A DNA stretch of 64,000 nt from Strongyloides papillosus (Eukaryota > Nematoda > Chromadorea > Rhabditida > Strongyloididae), in assembly GCA_005656395.1 (NCBI GenBank), contig SRSI01000013.1:868001-932000 (forward strand). The letters are read 5' to 3'. Shown here piece after piece: positions 24,006 through 37,539 of the stretch (position 1 is its first letter; the number at the start of each line of letters is the position of its first letter). Under the pieces are notes generated by a model. It searched no databases, was not told the DNA's origin, and worked only from the letters and a program-made list of their open reading frames with translations. The position numbers and the translations under genes are program-made.

Positions 24006-27000
24006 TCTTATATAAGAAACGTGTAACTGCTTCTTTTTTTGTTTAAACTAAAAATAAACAAATAAACATATAGATATATTTAAATATGGGTATATTAAAT
24101 TAAATAAAAATTAAATAAGATTTTTTGGTAACAACGATTATATTAAAAACATCCAAAGATTAAAATTTGATAAATGAAAAAGCAAACAAAATAATTTTAA
24201 CGAGAAAAAACCGTTTGGAAAATTTTTACCAATAGATATTAAATCTTATAAAATGTTCTTTATAATTAAAAGCATGGTAAAGTTAAATAAGGTGCTCCTA
24301 TATATACCATATTCATATAATAATTGTAAAAAGGATATAATAAAATTAGTAAGATTGTTTAAATAAATATGAGCTTTTATGATATACAAGAAACATATAT
24401 TCATATATGGTCTTGGGTTTTTTCATATATTTCTTAAAACATAGTAATCATAATAATTATGTTCATAAATTATTATGTACCATAAATTATATATAAACTA
24501 CATTAAAAAACCATTTATTTTGAAATGATCAATACAACATTAAGAAAAGAATAAAAAAATTTTTTTCGTATGTATTCAAATAATTAGAAAATGTAAATTA
24601 AAAGGATAAAGCAATAAATTAAGTCATTTATTGGTAAATTATTTGTTTACTATTAAAGTAATGAAAGTAATATATTAATTGAAAAGATATATTAAAATAA
24701 AAGGGCATATATATTTTAATAAGTTTAAAATTTAATATTATACATGTCTTATTTTTAAAAGGATAACTCATAGTATATGTTGTCCCTTCTTTTAATTCAA
24801 AAGCAAATATTTTATTTTTTAAAATGGATGTTTTAAATTAAAAGATCTTTGTGGATAATGTAGTATAAATAATAATAAAGATAAGAGAAATGATATGAAG
24901 ATAGATCATAAACAGTGTTTTAATGATATTGTATAATTCTATCATCATGTCGGGTTTTAATGATGTAAATAATAAATGATATAGAAACATAAATAAAAAA
25001 AGTATAAATTGATTAAAATGAAATATTTCCTTCTAATTTACTAAACAGTAATTGATTTTTTATCATCTAACTTATAATTCTTTACCATCTTATCATAAAT
25101 AACTAATTTAGGCTTTTTTACAAAAAAATATTTTTTTTCATATAAATTTTATCCAATTCGATGATAAAGGAAATGTAATGCAATTCATATTATGCTTCAT
25201 TTCATTAAAAGAAGAAAATCCTATCTTTTAAAATATTAAAGTTCATTTCTTATATGTATTAACCTTAAATCGCCCAATATTCAGTAATTAAATATGTCTA
25301 ATTTAAAAGCAATAATAGAAAAGATGCATTTAATTCCTCTTTTTTTCCTTGAACCTATCTCGACCAAAATGCTTTATATATAAAATACCATTAATCAAAT
25401 ATTCTCTCAATAATTTTCTATCTTTATTTTTTGAATATTATTAAAAAGATATATTTTAAATAAACTTAAAAGTCAATTAAAAGTATTTAATATTACAATA
25501 TTTTTATAGATGTAAAAAATTGAAGGAATATTTTACTGTTAAAATCAAATAAAATATTTATGCAATCTTTTAAATGATAACATGTTATGACTCATATTTT
25601 TAGTTACTTTTTAAAACAATTAAATGAAAATGATAAGTTATTTTAAAATATTCTTAAAATGTTTTTTTTTATATATAAGATAATTTACAATTATGCATAA
25701 ATATTTCTAATAAATAATATAAACATTTTTCCGATATAGAAATATATAGATTCATCGATAAAATTATTTAATTTTTTTAAAAAAAAGTCATATTATTATA
25801 TTCTCATACATCAATATAAATAAAATTCTAAAAACATTTTTTAGAAGCAATTAATATGTAGCAGTTTAACGAATGATTTAACAATAAGGGATGACAACAC
25901 AAACAGGAAAACGGTAATATTTCATCATAACTTTTATTTTCATTAAAAAATTTAGGAATATTGAAATATGTGTGAACTTTTTTATGATGGTTTAAAAAAA
26001 AAGTAAAGGGATGAAAATAAAAACTAAATATAGTACAAAATTTAAGAATATAAGAAAATTTTAACAAACCTTATAAATAATGATAGAAAATTCTATTTCA
26101 AATCATTAATTATATATTAGGCGCCGATAATTTAAATAGATGTATATTGTTGTATAATGGTATATTTTTTTTTACTCTTAATTAATAATTTTTTCACTTC
26201 AATTTTTTATGAATATTTGCTTTTTTAATGTTAAAAACAAATTAAAGTTGAATGTTGATTAGATAAAAATAAAAATTTCTAAATGCAACTTTTTGTAAGA
26301 ATAAAAAGTAGTTTTAGTATCATTTCAAAGTATTATCATTTACTAATTTTTAATAAAATTTCATTAAAAATTTTAATATATATAATATAAAACGAAGAAA
26401 AATTTAAAAAAAAATAGATAAAATTGTTTTCATAACACTGGTTTTGAAAATATTAGGACATATATTGTTTTTTTTTATATTCATGTGAAAATTAATTACT
26501 ACTAATAAAGTTATTTTAATATTTAACAGCATACAATAACTAACAATAACAACATAATTAACATTAATATTAACACATTTTTTTTAAAAATAAAAAAATA
26601 TTTGCTTCACGGTCTTTTAAAATTTTAATATATGTAAAAGAGAAATAACTAATTATAAACAATTCAAAAGTCAATTTTTTTTTAATTTATCTAACAAAGT
26701 AGTATAATATTCTTAAAAATATTAAAAGAAATCACTATGAATCACTATATATATTCTGTAATTCTTTTTAATTTAGTGCTATATAAAAAAAATGATATGA
26801 ACAACAAGAGGAAACCATATAAAAAATGTAATAAATTTATGATCTAATTTTGAAGAATGATAAAACTATGCAATTTAATATAAACACATTGATATAAAAC
26901 CATACAATTTTAATTCCGCTCTAAAATATATTATTAATACTATTATTAAAATTAAAGTTATTCAAAAATTTTGTGCATTTCTACAAAAAAAAGTTACAAT

Positions 27001-30000
27001 ATTTAAATTTTAATCTTCAGAATATATTATATGTTCTTTATTTTTTACAACGTCATTACATTAATTTATTAAGCTTGACTTCATAAAATAAATTTAAAAG
27101 GAGAAAATAATTTTTTAAAATAATTATAAAAGTCTCATATAATATTGCATCTTAGAAAATGTGATATAATTAAATAATAATATATTTGAAAATAATATTT
27201 TTTGACTTGCTTTTTCTCCAATATATTTATAATAATTATAACTTTATAGTTTTTTTGAAACATTTAAACTCTCATAGCATTTTTTAATGTGCATTGTTTT
27301 GAGTATTTATAATAAATAATATAATTTTAAAGCTATAAAAAAGAATCAAATATCATTCTAAAGAAGGGAATATTTATTCTTCTATGTAAAAACACCTTTA
27401 TCATTTACAAACAATTTTGACATGTACTTTTCAATACAACGAAATAATAAAATAAATAGTTATCAATATACATTTATATATTTTAATAAGACTATAGTAT
27501 ATAGTAAATGAAAAAGGGATTACGAATAGATAGAAAATATTCTTACAAATTAAAAAAAATATTATGATTAAAAACATTTCAACAGATTTAATAAAAATGA
27601 AGGCGTATATATTACCTTAAAATTTTATCATTAAACATAATTCTTTTAAAAACAATTTAACAATATTTTATGTATTAAATGTGGTAAAAAAAATGTATTT
27701 CATTAAAAATGATGATTTGAAAAGGGAGAAAAAAATAAAAATTGGTTAATTTTTATATGTTAAAAATCTTTTTAGAAACATATGGTAATTAAATAAATTT
27801 TTTATATAAAATATTGCTTAAATATATTAGGAAGTAATTGCAATTAGATGAAACCACAATAATTGAAAGCAACAACTATTTTACTGCTTAGTTTTGCAAA
27901 AATATTTGCAATAATTTAAGTAATATTAAATAAAGACTATTTATATCATATGTACATTTGATAGATAGTTCTTTTATTAACTACATTATTGTTATCTTAA
28001 ATAAAGAATTCGTACTTTTGAAGTAGGAAAAAATGAATAAGTCCAATAAAAATTTATAGTACAAGTTTTTTTAAAACAATAAAAAATTTATATACTTCTT
28101 CAAAAGATTTAACATAATCATCCTTTTTATTGTAAAAAAATAATACATTTATTTGGAAAATTTCCTATTATTAATAAGAAATTTTTTTTTGAGGAAAAAA
28201 ATATTTTAGAAGAATCGACAAATTCTTACTAAAGAATAAAAGGCATATAAATCGACAATAACGATGAATAATTGTCAGGTTTGTAATATTCATAAGATAA
28301 ACTTTTCCTGAAAACAAAAAATTCCCCAAAAGGAAATACGTTTAATCATTTAAAATGTTGTTGTTATAATAATTTTGTATAATATACCTTAAAAATAATA
28401 AAAAAATAGAAAAAGATTATGTTTTATGAAAATTTTCTGTCTATTCCTTTTCTTCACTATTTCACTTTAAATTTAATAATCATAAATCATTTTTATTGCA
28501 TATAACTAGCTATAAAAGTTGATATACTCATTATTATTGCCACAAGATAAGTAAATTTCCTAAAATATTTGAACAAATTATCAAGTAATGTATAGATTTT
28601 TAGAAGGGTTTCTCAATCTACTAAAGGAGATCCATTATAATATTTTTTAAGTACATATAAAATTAGTAAATGAAGTAATTTTTGCAAAAATTAATAAAAG
28701 TTTATTTTAAAAAAATATCTAAGAGTAAACTTAGAAAATAATGTAAACTTCCTTATATAGAAATCTAATAATATTGAAAGTATAATGAGTAAATAATTAA
28801 TAATTTTTTTATTTATATCTTAAAAATATATTTTTGTAAATATTTTATTTTTTCAAACTAAATGTGGTAATAAAACTTTTAGGATTATAAAGGCGAATTG
28901 TATATTATTATTTAAAGAAAAAAATTTAAAATAAATATACATAATAAAAGTATATTTTGATAAACTGTTAAATTTTAAATAAAAGTATAGTATTCAGCTT
29001 TTTTTTGCATGAAAAGGCATTTATCATTAAAAATAATCTATTCCATTTTTAGGTGTTGTAAATATCTTCCTCATTAAATGACATCAAGCACATGAATATC
29101 AACTAAATTTTGAAAAATGTAAAAGTGCAATAATTTTAAAGTTAAATATTTTTATTTTTCTTATTAAGCATAAAAAAATTTACGTTCATGAAATATAATT
29201 TGCTATGAAACAATATTACTTTAACAATTCAACAAACGAAAATTATATATAATATGATAAAAAAATGAAAAGGCATAATATTTTTATTTGTGAAAAAATA
29301 AACTCAATTTATCTTTTTATCGTTTTTTTATTAATAATTATATGGATAAAATCGAAAATTAACTATTTTACTAAATTTGAATGAGTATAGAAAAGATTAA
29401 AAATGTAATTATTTTAATGTATTTTACTATCCTTAACTTATATACATATAAATTATTCTTAAGTATTTAAAAAAATATTCTTTAAAAAGGTTACAATCAC
29501 ATTGTTTAGTTTTGTAAAAAAAACACCAACATTGTTATAACTTCAAAGTGATATGCTATATAAAATATTGTAACAGTGTAAAAATTAGAAATTTTTTATA
29601 AATACTTAGTTCCATTTTTTTAATCAACCATGTAGTAAAATAATCCAACAATTCAAAAGGATAAAAATGGATTTTATAGTTGTTAAAAATAAAAAAAGCA
29701 GAAAGATAAAAAACATTGATAATTCAATGATAGTTCGTATACTAGTATTTTTTGGAAGCTTAAACAAAATTCTTAAAGTTTATTTAGAATAAAAAGGCTT
29801 GAAAAATTAAGACAATTTTTTAAAAAAAAAATTAAACACTTCAAATATTTTAAAAGTGCTACACATAATTAAATTTATAAGAGGAAACTTGGTTATTAAT
29901 ATAAAAATATATTTTAACAAAATCGATTAATATTTAATATTATTTTTTTAAATGTACATCGTTTAATAAATCATTAATGATGTAATAAAAAAAATAACAG

Positions 30001-31425
30001 ATCAATCAAAATTTTATTTTTTTAATAAATAAATATTAATTATAATTAACAATGCTTACATTAAGATGTGTGGGATGTAGAGATATCATTAATCATTGGT
30101 TGAAACTAATAATACTATCAATATGTTTAAAAAACATATAAACGTATAAAAATTAAAGATTGTTTTTTTTTTGTAAAAAGATGTAGATATATTATCTCAA
30201 AAAGTATATCTAAAGTACAAATATACATTGTTATTGATAAGGCATTTAGAAAATATTTATGAGAAATTATAATTTTAATTTACGAGATACTATAATTGTT
30301 TTTAAATCAAATTTAGAATAGTTAATTATAGTTTTTAATATTTTGTTACAGTATTTTATAAAAATTATTTTTTGAAGCAATCATTTTTTACTATGAAAAA
30401 ATCAATTTGCTTACAAAATTGTTGTTTTATTTTGAAATAACTTTCAAGATAGATTATTTGTAATAAAGAATCTCACATTTTAGGATAAATTTGCACTAAA
30501 GAAGAATTTTTAATACATCAAATGACAATTAAAGTAAGAAAAGAAAATATTACATTTTAAAAATTCAATCTCTTCTATGAAATAAAAGAATTTTTATATA
30601 TTCCTATTCAAAAAATTTTTTTATTAAGACTTATTCATTAATTTTTTCGAAAATATATTGTGGCAAATAATATTTTTAACTGTCAAATAGAATTAAAGAA
30701 TTCAAAATCAGCTTAAAAAAGTCTTTATGGTATTACAATAATATTAAATAAAAAATTTGTCTATTTTTCTATATATTGGAGGAATTTAAAACTATTCATT
30801 TTTTTATAGATATATATTATTAATAATTTTTGAATAAAACTTTAATTAATAAAAAAGTATAAAAAATTATTAAATATTGATTGTAGCCTTTTAATATTAA
30901 AATGATTACATAAGTAATATTAAAATCAACATATGACAATTTACAATTTTTTAATTTTTTATCATTAAAAGTTATTCAGAAATTTTTAACCAAAAACAAC
31001 TTTTTTTTTAATTTAATTTGAATATATTAATTATAAATATTATATCATTCCTTGCCATAAATCTATATCATTCCATTATGTTAGTCACGAAACATACTAT
31101 TAAATTTTTGTTTTTAAAAAAAAATAATTACGTATGCAAAAAAAATACCTCAATGGAAAAAATATTATATAAAAATAATTATATGATAAAAAAATAAAAA
31201 GATTTCCCAATGAAAAAAGAATCAATCTTTATTTAAAAGGTATTTAATCAAATAATAATAATAAAAATAATATTATTCATAATGAGGTTTGCGAAGAATA
31301 AACATTTACAAAAATATGATATATTAATACTCTAAAAATAGTATTTTTATTTCATAAATAAAAATAAAAAAAACGTTGTTTTTTTGAAATTCATAAAGTT
31401 GAAGTTTATTGTAACAAGTTTATTT
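24006..31425. other. AT-rich intergenic stretch, nothing recognised
   Basis: About 7.4 kb upstream of the GPCR and downstream of FCHO. Only poly-A/T and simple words. The 79-codon open frame at 25828-26067 (minus) is low complexity and has no supporting context. Promoter elements for the GPCR presumably lie in the first kilobase, but no motif can be assigned. Confidence 0.6.
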
Positions 31426-34400
31426 TTATTCACCAAGCCATGATGAAAAATATTTGCCTGATTTGATGGTATGACGAATTTCTGCAACTTTATAAGCATT
31501 ATCTGATTTGTCTATTTGAATATCCATTGAAGAAAAACATACACCAGTTATTTCAAATGATATTGAAGCACGTAATGAAGTTAATGGATTACCATTCGTT
31601 AAAATTATAGCTTTAAATTCACCTTCACGGACATATGAAGTTTTAAAAACTTGTTCATCCCATACAATTTCATTATCATTTTTATGGCTGTAAAAAATTA
31701 TTAAAATGAAAAAAAATTTATAAGTAAACTTACATAGTTCCAAATGGATCAATAGATTTAATTTTAACATCTTTGATATCACTAAAAAGTAGTTTTGCTG
31801 TAAACTTTCTTACATCCATAGAACGAAACTCACTTTGTTGATTCGGATTTATTAACCATTTCATATAAAATAACAGCTCATTATTAATTATCTTTTTTCT
31901 TGGTGAAATAATGAAGGGTGGAACAATTTTATCAGGTATTAATTCATATCGAAGTATCTCAATACAATAAAATGGTTGTTTAGAATTTTTTAAATAACTC
32001 TCTTCCAACCAACTTTTTAATTTTAATTTCCCTATCTTTAAATTGTATTGATTACCGTTTGTTGTATCTTTCATTACAGAAACTAATACTTTTTCATTCA
32101 TCTTCCAGTTTTTAATCATCCTTTTGGTGTCTATATTTAACGTTACATCAGTAAAAGTATTAAATATTTCAGGATTAGATAGTTTAGTAAACAATTCTTT
32201 TCTTACAGACATCCAAATAACTCCATATATACATTTTTTATGTTCACTAAAATTATTGTCTGGTTTTCCTTGAACATGTATTGTTTCAACTACGCTAAAA
32301 TGAGGTTTAAATAAATATGTATCATCTATAGATGAAGTTTTTCTTAAACATTCTCTTTTAGAAAGTGTATCAGCTAGAAATAATGATGATCCTTTCTCAG
32401 AGGGTGTTGAGTAATCACTATTTATTGAATTACTATAAGTCTTTGGATATGAATCTTGTTCATGGTTAAAAGTAGAACTAAATGAAAACGTATTTGATGA
32501 ATATTTATCCTCATTATCTATTGTAACTTCAAGAGGACCTGAATTTTCTGACATATTTTTTTCGTTAGAACTAAAGCAACTCTCACTAATAACGGACTCT
32601 GATATTACAGGGCATGAAACATTAAATGATGATGGGAACATGTTAGTTGTGCTCATTGGTCTTGGTCTCGGTCTAGCATAAGGATTTATTCTAGTTGGAT
32701 TACCACTTCCAAATGATGATAAATTACTTGTGCTATTGTTTAAACTTGATAAAGAATCATGTAGAAATTTTTCAGACCCAAATGATGATGTTGTTTTTAG
32801 TTCTTTATTTACAAATTGACTTTGCAATGAGGGGGATGTAAAACTTTGTGAAAACATCGAAGTGGAGGGATTTTGATTCATTACAGGTGATATATTTTCA
32901 GAGGTTGAAGCTTTTGATAAATGCAACCATGATTTATTGATATTTCCCATTGATTCTTTGATAGCTTCCAATGACTTTTCATGGCTAATGTGAGATGTAC
33001 CCTCATTTTTTGATTTTATATACAATTTCTTAAAAACATGTTTTGTCTTACCAAAATCACCATCATCTGAAAATAAATTTATATAGGATAATTACTTAAA
33101 TATTACCTGACGAATCAGAGTCAAAATTTTCTGACTCTCTATAATCATTGGTAGATGAATCTTTTCTTATTGTATACCCTTCACTATCAATCTCATAATC
33201 ATTTTGCACCGGTGTTTTATTATTGGATAAAAATGTACTATTCGTTTGTAAAATATCATTACATTGCTGATTGCTATTAAATTCTTCCTGTGTAGTTACA
33301 TTATTTTTTGCTAGTTCACTATTTTCTTGTGTAAAATTATCAATTGAACGATTAAATGACGTGTTTGAGGTTTTTTTAAACCAATTAATATTTAAAACAG
33401 AACTTTGTGGTTGTGTATTTTTAAATGAGTCACATGTAGAGTTTAAGGCAGATGATCCATTATCACTAAACCCACTTATTGATGTCTATAAATAATTACA
33501 TTTTATAAATCATAAACATATTATTAATACTTACAGTGTCACATGTCTTTTCTTTTACATTCTCTGAAGGCCCACTTTTTTCAGGTAAATTATTTTCAAC
33601 TTGAACTGGTAAGTCCATTGTTAAAAGATCAGTAATTTGTGATTGGTTTGATGTGTCATTTGTTATTGGAGGTAACTTAGCAGATGAATTTGTTGAGGAA
33701 GCAAGAGAATTAGATAAGGGAAGTAATGGAGGCATTTCAAGACTATCATGTGCAAGTATATTTTCTTGTATAACATACTTTTCTGGTTTTGTGCCACCTG
33801 TACTACGTTCGCCAACAAAATTGTTAAGCATAGCAATAATATCAATTCCTTTTAATGAATCCTCAAAATCTGAAGTACTTATTGAATCTAATGTTGCTAA
33901 GGAACTATAGTTATTTGCGAGCTTACTAATGAAATTTTTCATTTTCATATAGTGAGTTTCTAAATATTTAGAAACTGTATCAACAACAAAAACCATTTTA
34001 TTTTCATACTCATCGCGTAATTTATTATATTTCTCAACTGCATTCTTATATTCCTCGTTTGCTTTTTTTACTTTATTTTCAAGTTTATTACATTCCTTTG
34101 CAGAACCATTATTTTTGTTAAATGTAATAAGATCTTCATACCTCGACTTATATACATCTTCTGCTTTTTCTAAATCATGTTTTGCAATTGTCATTTCTTT
34201 GAAAATGTTTGATACATTTAATTCTTTTATTGCCTTCCTATTTTTACTTACTTCACAAAGATGATCAGTTATTTCTTTTACTAAACTTGAAAGGCCTTCT
34301 ATTAAATTGGCTTTACTTTCTTTTTTTGCTGCGTTACATGCTTTGATAAGAGAGAATGTTGCATCAAAATTACTTCCACAATTTGACAAATCAGAAGATC

Positions 34401-34587
34401 GATTAATTAATTTTTCAAGATTTTTTATTGATAAATCTTCACAATTCAATACTTCTCTGACATATGACAAAAATTTATGAACAGTTTCTTCATTTCTCAC
34501 CAGTGAATCATACAAATTTAAGTATCCTTCATTCTTTTCAGACCAAAATCGATCGGTAAATTGTGGTTTGAAATGAGAAATAATCAT
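31426..34587 (-). CDS. fcho-1: FCHO/muniscin endocytic adaptor (F-BAR plus mu-homology domain)
   Basis: Membrane-bending adaptor that nucleates clathrin-coated pits and activates AP-2. Exons in coding order: 34587-33535, 33485-33107, 33066-31734, 31687-31426; phases match (0, 1, 2) and give 3027 nt, 1008 aa, close to the size of known FCHO proteins. Residues 1 to about 270 form the F-BAR domain, opening with FWSEKNEGY and rich in charged coiled-coil helices. A Ser/Asn-rich linker contains DSEGYTIR near residue 450, a hallmark of FCHO proteins, followed by an acidic Asp/Ser patch. The last 280 residues form the muniscin mu-homology domain, ending in SSWLGE. The TAA stop is embedded in AATAAA-like sequence, so the 3' UTR may be short. 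TTTTTATAG at 34605-34597, ten bases before the ATG, is a candidate trans-splice acceptor. Confidence 0.92.
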
Positions 34588-35457
34588 AACAAATTTCTAT
34601 AAAAATTATAGGGAAAAAAGTTATTATTGTTTTTATATAATGATAAAATATTAGTTAGATTACACTAAAAATAAATACTAACAATAATAAAAGAATAAAT
34701 AATTATTAAATTATATACGTTACATTATATAGCACTGATCAATGCCTTGTAAATATTTAAAGAGAATATAAAGGTTTACAAATCAAGTTAAAGTAACATT
34801 TAATAAAAAAAATGATTTTGAAATGTTTATTAAGCTAAAATACTTTAATAATTATCTTTATAAATAAAAAAATGAATATTTTATCGTTTTAAATACACCT
34901 TGATCAATAGAAAATGATTCATTTTTAAAATGTAATGTAAATTGTTATATATGTGTCATGTCATTAATAGTTTTGCATTAATTTTGTAGAAATTAATATC
35001 ACATACAGAATGTATATACATATTAAATAGTTAAACAAATGATTTAAATCTATAATTGTAATATTATAACAAAAGTAACATATATATACTTACAAAATTA
35101 TTATTTTTTTAAAGTAAATGATAGGACTATATTTATTAAGTATACAATCTTTAAAAAAGGTGTTTTTTAGTGTTTGGTATAATGTTACTCCCTTCATCGC
35201 TACGAAACTTTACATAACAACAATATATCCGTAGTTAATTTAAATGTTAATTACATCAATTTAAGCGATGTGTTATTTTCTTATAAATATATTTTTATAT
35301 TGAAAAAATGAAAATTGATCAATGTTTGTTATAATAAAATTACAAGATCAAAAATCTATTCTTAGTAACTTTAAAAGTGCAAAAACATTTTATTTTTTAA
35401 AACAAATGTTAAGAATTTCAAAGAAATTAATAATATGTATATAATAATATGATATAG
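34588..35457. other. Intergenic spacer between TRAPPC13 and FCHO
   Basis: 870 bases of AT-rich DNA; apart from the acceptor-like TTTTTATAG at its left end no feature is seen. Its length argues against tight polycistronic coupling of the two genes. Confidence 0.5.
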
Positions 35458-36825
35458 TCATTCATTAACAAAAACATTTGAAATTTCATCGAATTCATAT
35501 ACTCTATTTAGAAATCCATCAGTAACGCGTATTCCAGAAAGGTATTGAAAACCTGGTAAAACTGGGAGTACAGTTAATTTAAAATCAACTGTCTTATTTT
35601 GGGATATTTGACCTAAATGTACTCCATTTAAGCAACAAAATTCAAGCCCTGCATTAGGTGTATTTATTACATCATAATATAAGTCTAAATTTCTTTCACA
35701 GAAATTATATAGACGACAGACAATTTCAAAGGGTACTCTAAGTTTAATTACTGATGGTATACTTTGAATGATAAGTCTTACGTCACCATAGCCAGGTGCC
35801 ATTCTTTGAAGTTGACTAGTTTGTAATCGCCCACGTTCACCCATGTTAGATCGCCATGCCATATCAAGTTTACCAATTGTTGTTACACCACGATACTGAT
35901 GCATAGAATGTTTATGCATTCTAGGAGTGAGACAATATAAATATTGACGAACTTCGCGAGGAAGGAGATAAATATTATCATTAGCATACTTTCCCTTACC
36001 ATTTGATCGAGTCTCTTTGGGTGAAATATTAAAATTATTAAAGGTATCTGAGACGGATGATATGCTTGAAATTGATTTGGTGGCTGATTTTACTTCACAA
36101 CTTTGATAATATTCTGACGGATCAAGAACAACTTTTTCTAAGACAATAGGACTGCTACATGTGTTTTGAACTTGTGCTTCTAGATAAACATCATTGTTTA
36201 AATTATCTTCTGCATTATAAAAGCGAGTTTTGACGTCAATTGGTTTGTTAACTAAATATTTGAAATGTTTCCGAAAATACATCCTCTCACCATTTTGCGT
36301 TTTATAATTAACTTCACATACTAATCTAAAAAGATTAATAATTTTTATAAAATATTTTATCCTACATATGTTGGCCTGTTTCCTTAACTTCATATGATAT
36401 TACTTGACCTAATTGTTTTTTTGGAGGAAGTTCTGCATTAAGATCACTAAGCTTGGAATTTAACAAGATTTTTTGCGTTTTTGTTTGGAGTTGAACCTTT
36501 GAACATATCTCAATACACGTTTGAACAGAATCGTTGCTAATACAAACATAACAAGTAAATGTTTCACCTAAATAAATACTATCAAATGTCTGTGGTACCA
36601 AAAGGTATGATCCAATAGGTAATTCTAAATTTTCTTGACCAGTTACTGCATTTAACGATTTATGAATTCCTACAGATGTCTCATCACATGGATCTAATGG
36701 TAATGTAAGGTTTTCATTTAATTTGGGTCTAGCAAGACGCATAACTAAAAAGATAATAAAACAGTTCTTGCACAATTTAGCGTACCTCTTAATGATAATA
36801 ATTCTTCCCTCAAGTTGTCACTCAT
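35458..36825 (-). CDS. trappc13: TRAPP complex subunit TRAPPC13
   Basis: Subunit of the TRAPP tethering complex, a guanine-nucleotide exchange factor for Rab GTPases acting in ER-Golgi and later transport. Exons in coding order: 36825-36786, 36744-36366, 36325-35458; phases 1 and 2 match, giving 1287 nt and 428 aa, near the vertebrate length. Recognised by family landmarks: VMRLARPK at the first exon join, FDSIYLGETF, HILVCEVNY at the second join, MYFRKHFKYLVNKP, DVKTRFYNAE, VRQYLYCL, and GERGRLQTSQLQRMAPGYGD, which is almost invariant in the family. A Ser/Asn-rich insertion around residues 225-265 is longer than in the vertebrate protein. ATAAATTTAG at 36841, 16 bases before the ATG, is a candidate trans-splice acceptor. 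Confidence 0.93.
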
Positions 36826-37158
36826 AGTAAAATATTTGTCCTAAATTTATGATAGCCAATAATACTCTATTGACAACTGTATTTAGGTAAAAGAAGTTAA
36901 CATCATTATGGGAAAAATGGAAAAACGATACTAACGAGATCTCTGCGGGACAAGAAAATTTAGACGTCATTGTAATATTTACCATTTACAAATAATAGTC
37001 TTTTTTTAGAAATAATAAGAGTGATTTATTTATTTTATCGGCTATTATATTTTCTTACTTTAAAAATAAAAATATATATAAAGTTATGAATCACTCATGA
37101 TAAAAATGATAAAAAGGCTTGGCAAACTTGTTTTCCCAATTGCGAAATGTTTAACTTA
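36826..37158 (-). other. Short spacer between SelK-like gene and TRAPPC13
   Basis: 333 bases separate the stop of the SelK-like gene from the TRAPPC13 start, on the same strand and with an acceptor-like ATAAATTTAG before the downstream ATG. This is within the range seen between genes of nematode operons, but nothing proves co-transcription. No open frame inside. Confidence 0.4.
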
Positions 37159-37539
37159 TTATCCACCACAACAACCTCCAGATGCGCATGGTGCACTACT
37201 GATATCTGAGACACTTGGTAGACCATGAATATTATTTCTACGGCGAGTGTTACCAGATCCACTACCGCTACTACCACCACCACCACCTCCAGAGGAGGCA
37301 CCACCGCTTCTAAAAAAAGACGATTGACTGCTTTGACTAGAACCATTTGTAAGATTCAGAAGAGGTGAAAACATTGATTGGAAGCTAAAATTACAAATTG
37401 TTTTTGGAACATAAACAAAATAACTCACAATAACATAATGAAGACAAAGAAATTTTTTACAATTTCTATTGGATTGAATCCTCCTGAAAATTTAATAAAT
37501 AGCATATTTACATGACATACCTTTATCCATATGAACCAT
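37159..37539 (-). CDS. SelK/SelG-like small ER membrane protein, cysteine form
   Basis: Three exons in coding order: 37539-37521, 37483-37429, 37384-37159; phases 1 and 2 match, 300 nt, 99 aa (human SelK has 94). It begins MVHMDKGG, has a single hydrophobic helix (VKNFFVFIMLFFQSM), then a Ser/Gly-rich linker, a basic TRRRNNIHGL patch and a Gly/Cys tail GGCCGG. This order (short luminal N-terminus, one TM, Gly-rich basic cytosolic tail, reactive residue near the very end) matches selenoprotein K, an ER protein linked to ER-associated degradation and to protein palmitoylation. Here UGU codons stand where SelK has UGA/selenocysteine. Assignment is by architecture and short motifs, not by strong identity; an unrelated Gly-rich tail-anchored protein remains possible. 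Confidence 0.55.

Noticed and set aside
25828..26067. 79-codon minus-strand open frame
   Set aside because: No recognisable domain, surrounded by non-coding AT runs.
33653..33910. 85-codon plus-strand open frame
   Set aside because: Antisense shadow of the FCHO linker.
37095..37346. 83-codon Val-rich minus-strand frame
   Set aside because: Alternative frame over the Gly-rich repeat of the SelK-like last exon; codon repeats keep it open.
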